The notes below the pieces were generated by a model, which saw only the letters and a list, made by a program, of their open reading frames with translations, searched no databases and was not told the origin of the DNA. A stretch of DNA of 7,831 bases from a bacterium. Lineage in GTDB: Bacteria; Ratteibacteria; UBA8468; B48-G9; JAFGKM01. Made by a program: the position numbers and the translations under genes. Each line of letters opens with the position of its first letter. Positions within the stretch are counted from its first letter, which is position 1. Positions 6,501 through 7,831 of the stretch are shown in pieces. The stretch spans positions 1-7,831 of the forward strand of contig JAKPNC010000068.1 of the NCBI GenBank assembly GCA_029548585.1, in the 5' to 3' direction.

Positions 6501-7728
6501 CCTCCCTGAGAAGGTTCTCATATATCTCACGGGCCTTCATGTATTCTTTAGACCTCAGGTATGTATCTCCTATACCCCTTCTGGCCCGCATGGAGTCATT
6601 CCCGGAAAGGCCTTCAAGCTTAAGAATTTCCTGGTACGCATTCCTTTCCACGTTATTATTTCCTTCTTCAGCGAGGATATCGGCCATGCAGAAAAGGGCA
6701 TATGCCCTGTAATTCACGCTGAGAGCCCTGTCCCTGGAGATCCCAGCATAATACTTCTTTGCAAGGTCACCTTTTTTTTCAAGCCGGTAACTCTCCGCAG
6801 TATTAAAAAGATACAGGGCCGGGGTGTAATCAACGCCGCTTATATCCTTTATTGCCCCGTATTCTCTTCTTGCTCCTTCAAAATCTTTTTTTTTTATCAT
6901 CCCGTCCGCACTTGAAAAGATGTAATTTATCCTGTCGGCGGCAAGACCTTCATTACCTCCTCCGGCTTTTTTCATTTCCTCGGAACTTAAAACCCGGTTG
7001 TGTATGACAACCTCGTCTATATCTATTTTTTCGGATGCGTGGAGGCCAATCCTGAAAGGATAGTCTGCCTGATTGTATTCACCGTCATGCTTGATCCTTC
7101 CCGCAATCGAACCGTTCAGATAGAATATGACCTCCTTGCCGTCCCACGTCAGCGCGGCGTGCTGCCAAACCCCTTCTGGAACATTAGCGCTTCTTGCCCT
7201 TGCCTGGAAATAAATATTCTTTTTATCTCCGGAAGCCGTTCCGGGAACACAACTGACCCGGGCGCTTGAATAATTTAGTATCCATCCCTTACCACCGGCT
7301 CCCGAAAGGAGCAATGTTCCTACGGATGATTTTATCTCGTCATAAGTGGTTGCTGGACCGCTTCTCCTGAACCAGCACTCGGCTGTGAAAGACTTTTTTT
7401 CAATCTCAACGGCAGGACCCTGGTAATGTCCCCTGTCAAGCCGCACCGCGGTCTTTCCGGGAAACCTTCCCTCGATTATCGTGAGATCGTCGATATCCTT
7501 CTTCCCCGCTCTCACTGGAATAAATGCGAGGTCGTTGCCCTTGCCTGTTAAATCCTTTACAGGGCTTTTGCTGTCGGTCAATCCCTCAAAGGTGTAATAT
7601 CCTGCAACCGATGGGTCTTTGATCAAGGATTCTTTCCTTTTAATCCAGGCTTCATATGCCTGGTTTTCGGCCCATGCACCGTTCAAAAGGATTGCCAGAA
7701 GGAAGGCCATCAATCTTCCTGATTTCAT
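3577..7728 (-). CDS. Secreted LamG-TPR-beta-helix-CBM9-like multidomain protein, probable GH141-like glycoside hydrolase (1383 aa)
   Basis: The start at 7728 is chosen because TGGAGG lies 6 nt upstream and MKSGRLMAFLLAILLNGAWA is a clean signal peptide (AWA|EN). An ATG seven codons earlier would place the ribosome site inside the gene. LamG spans about 40-252 (FTAECWFR, WQHAALTWDGKEVIFYLNG, IDEVVIHNRVLSSEEM). Four TPR-like helix pairs lie at about 265-410. The enzyme-like core is about 455-1148: YVSVSGKDTNDGTAKSPFATIQRARDEIRR (split here as YVSVSGKDTNDG and SPFATIQRARDEIRR), EDSGTEESPVVY, LIYDGKAMQMARWPNEGF, beta-helix strands at 766-1010, PPWSERYPQLA at 1042-1052, DFRLRPGSPVYG and IGLYNDELRATWP. 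This order resembles GH141, whose known members include an alpha-L-fucosidase and a xylanase; the substrate here is unknown. A CBM9/DOMON-like module covers about 1172-1370 (IKIDGRLEKDEW, WLLYDDKYLYIGVD, FRFNIGVRR). No C-terminal sorting tail is visible. Polysaccharide lyase or binding-only function remains possible. Confidence 0.82.
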   Translation of the reverse strand: MKSGRLMAFLLAILLNGAWAENQAYEAWIKRKESLIKDPSVAGYYTFEGLTDSKSPVKDLTGKGNDLAFIPVRAGKKDIDDLTIIEGRFPGKTAVRLDRGHYQGPAVEIEKKSFTAECWFRRSGPATTYDEIKSSVGTLLLSGAGGKGWILNYSSARVSCVPGTASGDKKNIYFQARARSANVPEGVWQHAALTWDGKEVIFYLNGSIAGRIKHDGEYNQADYPFRIGLHASEKIDIDEVVIHNRVLSSEEMKKAGGGNEGLAADRINYIFSSADGMIKKKDFEGARREYGAIKDISGVDYTPALYLFNTAESYRLEKKGDLAKKYYAGISRDRALSVNYRAYALFCMADILAEEGNNNVERNAYQEILKLEGLSGNDSMRARRGIGDTYLRSKEYMKAREIYENLLREVSSSPNPNEAHRLELIDRLESIDGLPDGKPIITPRQARIKRIKSPRHVIYVSVSGKDTNDGTAKSPFATIQRARDEIRRMKAEKGLPPGGVAVDIRQGEYLVEDTVVFTREDSGTEESPVVYMSHPGETARIIGGKKVSGFKPVEDRGVLDKLPAESRGKVLVADLGGQGINEYGELKNRGTGADQPGAMELIYDGKAMQMARWPNEGFTRVASLVNPRGDYTFRDEPYQKGKFKYSGIRPERWTGENDAWIRGYLGPKVPYVINHLRITGIDTREKIIYLAEDPRWEKTKDPAYVGNRISRGTGFFAYNLLSEIDEPGEYYLDRKNGKLYFWPPGEIRDNAIVTILDKPVMETNDASHMAFYRLVFEGTWRDGVIISGGDNNLLAGCTVRNTGQDGIYIQSGWGHSVVGCDIYDLGEGALVLADNADYSYGHARAVENRRKLIPNGFRIENNHIYRVNRLDGSSTAISIRGIGQRISHNIITDSNHSAISITCNNHVIEYNEIHDVVAHSKELGAVYTWDLGQPMTFRGNILKNNFIHHITGHYSPNDTHGVRAVHIDGLSSNLTLSGNVFFRTSGISSSAPDCRFENNIFVDCFPGISQGNRSSIMESDGKLNSRGYRLIEVLEKFEYRLPPWSERYPQLAKILDEDKRPLGWPRNITISRNVSMGGPFAIYASGVRAGNDISNNIDETDPLFYNIKKMDFRLRPGSPVYGQAGFEPIPFENIGLYNDELRATWPVKREIGKYFDPSKEASGSSKPKEYSALKRKNLIKIDGRLEKDEWLGLDKDKAIQIDRYYQSSQDMESPLSHAWLLYDDKYLYIGVDHAPDPWSPDMPLAVKEIPLTWGMTEISVEGVSSDEIKGWWLPDMETGPIYLFVGYPDGNLRILDSYFKMPENTRLALEKNVEYAAVMHDPDTYNWSAELKIPLSAINLNLDEVKTFRFNIGVRRRKNWAAWMYTGGKVWRLEGGGRIKIEK

Positions 7729-7734
7729 ATAATA

Positions 7735-7740
7735 CCTCCA
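7735..7740 (-). promoter_or_regulatory. Ribosome binding site of the beta-helix gene
   Basis: TGGAGG on the minus strand lies 6 nt before the ATG at 7728, close to the ideal spacing. It decides the start against the in-frame ATG at 7749. Confidence 0.75.
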
Positions 7741-7784
7741 ATGTAACATGATTAAGTATCCAGGACTTCTCTTAATGCAAATGA

Positions 7785-7812
7785 CAAAACCTTCTTTTCC
7801 TGAAGGCTTTTG
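7785..7812. terminator. Imperfect hairpin upstream of the beta-helix gene, possible weak terminator
   Basis: CAAAACCTTC (7785-7794) pairs with GAAGGcTTTTG (7802-7812), leaving one bulged C and a 7-nt loop. The A- and T-rich base of the stem gives both strands short T stretches, as in weak bidirectional terminators. It could end a gene to the right of the window or sit in the leader of the 1383-aa gene. I see no strong promoter between it and the start codon. Confidence 0.35.
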
Positions 7813-7831
7813 AATACAAAAATATTTTATA

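Noticed and set aside
6127..6915. Plus-strand open frame of 262 codons
   Set aside because: It lies wholly antisense to the LamG-TPR part of the well-supported 1383-aa gene, lacks a ribosome binding site and has no recognisable domain.
3577..7728. CRISPR, tRNA or mobile-element content within the large gene region
   Set aside because: No regularly spaced repeats, tRNA-like cloverleaf, transposase motif or terminal inverted repeats were seen; the repetitive feel comes from beta-helix strands such as GNV/NNI rungs.
7729..7749. Start of the beta-helix gene at the upstream ATG (7749)
   Set aside because: It would put the TGGAGG ribosome site inside the coding region and add MLHWRYY before a complete signal peptide; no ribosome site precedes it.

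Overview
The window looks like a piece of a bacterial chromosome from a free-living, polysaccharide-degrading heterotroph. All recognisable genes are on the minus strand. Both intact genes, and one decayed gene, begin with a signal peptide and a good Shine-Dalgarno site. The proteins are large, exported and built from LamG, galactose-binding-like, TPR, parallel beta-helix and CBM9/DOMON-like modules. This style is common in the PVC group (Planctomycetota, Lentisphaerota, Kiritimatiellota) and in uncultured phyla such as Omnitrophota, Hydrogenedentota and Poribacteria. No taxonomic marker gene is present, so the lineage remains an inference.

Layout, in transcription order (right to left). At 7728-3577 lies a 1383-residue secreted multidomain protein: signal peptide, LamG, four TPR-like helical pairs, a large right-handed beta-helix that reads like glycoside hydrolase family 141 or a relative, and a C-terminal CBM9/DOMON-like module. 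A 243-bp gap follows, with a probable promoter, two abutting palindromes and an inverted repeat. At 3333-1186 lies a 715-residue exported protein in which a galactose-binding-like domain appears to be inserted in the middle of a LamG domain. A 533-bp gap without a convincing gene comes next; it holds a 13-bp direct repeat and a perfect hairpin. At 652-1, running off the left edge, is a decayed paralogue of the 715-residue protein. It has an intact ribosome binding site and signal peptide, three in-frame stops and an apparent loss of about 400 codons. Its last 83 codons before the window edge align without gaps to the surviving paralogue.

Functional picture (inference): the beta-helix protein is the probable enzyme acting on an extracellular plant- or algal-type glycan. 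The 715-residue protein is a likely accessory glycan-binding or surface protein. The decayed copy shows that the locus arose partly by duplication. No CRISPR array, tRNA, rRNA, transposase or phage gene was seen. The most unusual points are the domain-within-domain arrangement in the 715-residue protein, the TPR block inside an exported beta-helix protein, the changed residues at the conserved acidic positions of the beta-helix, and the decayed paralogue.
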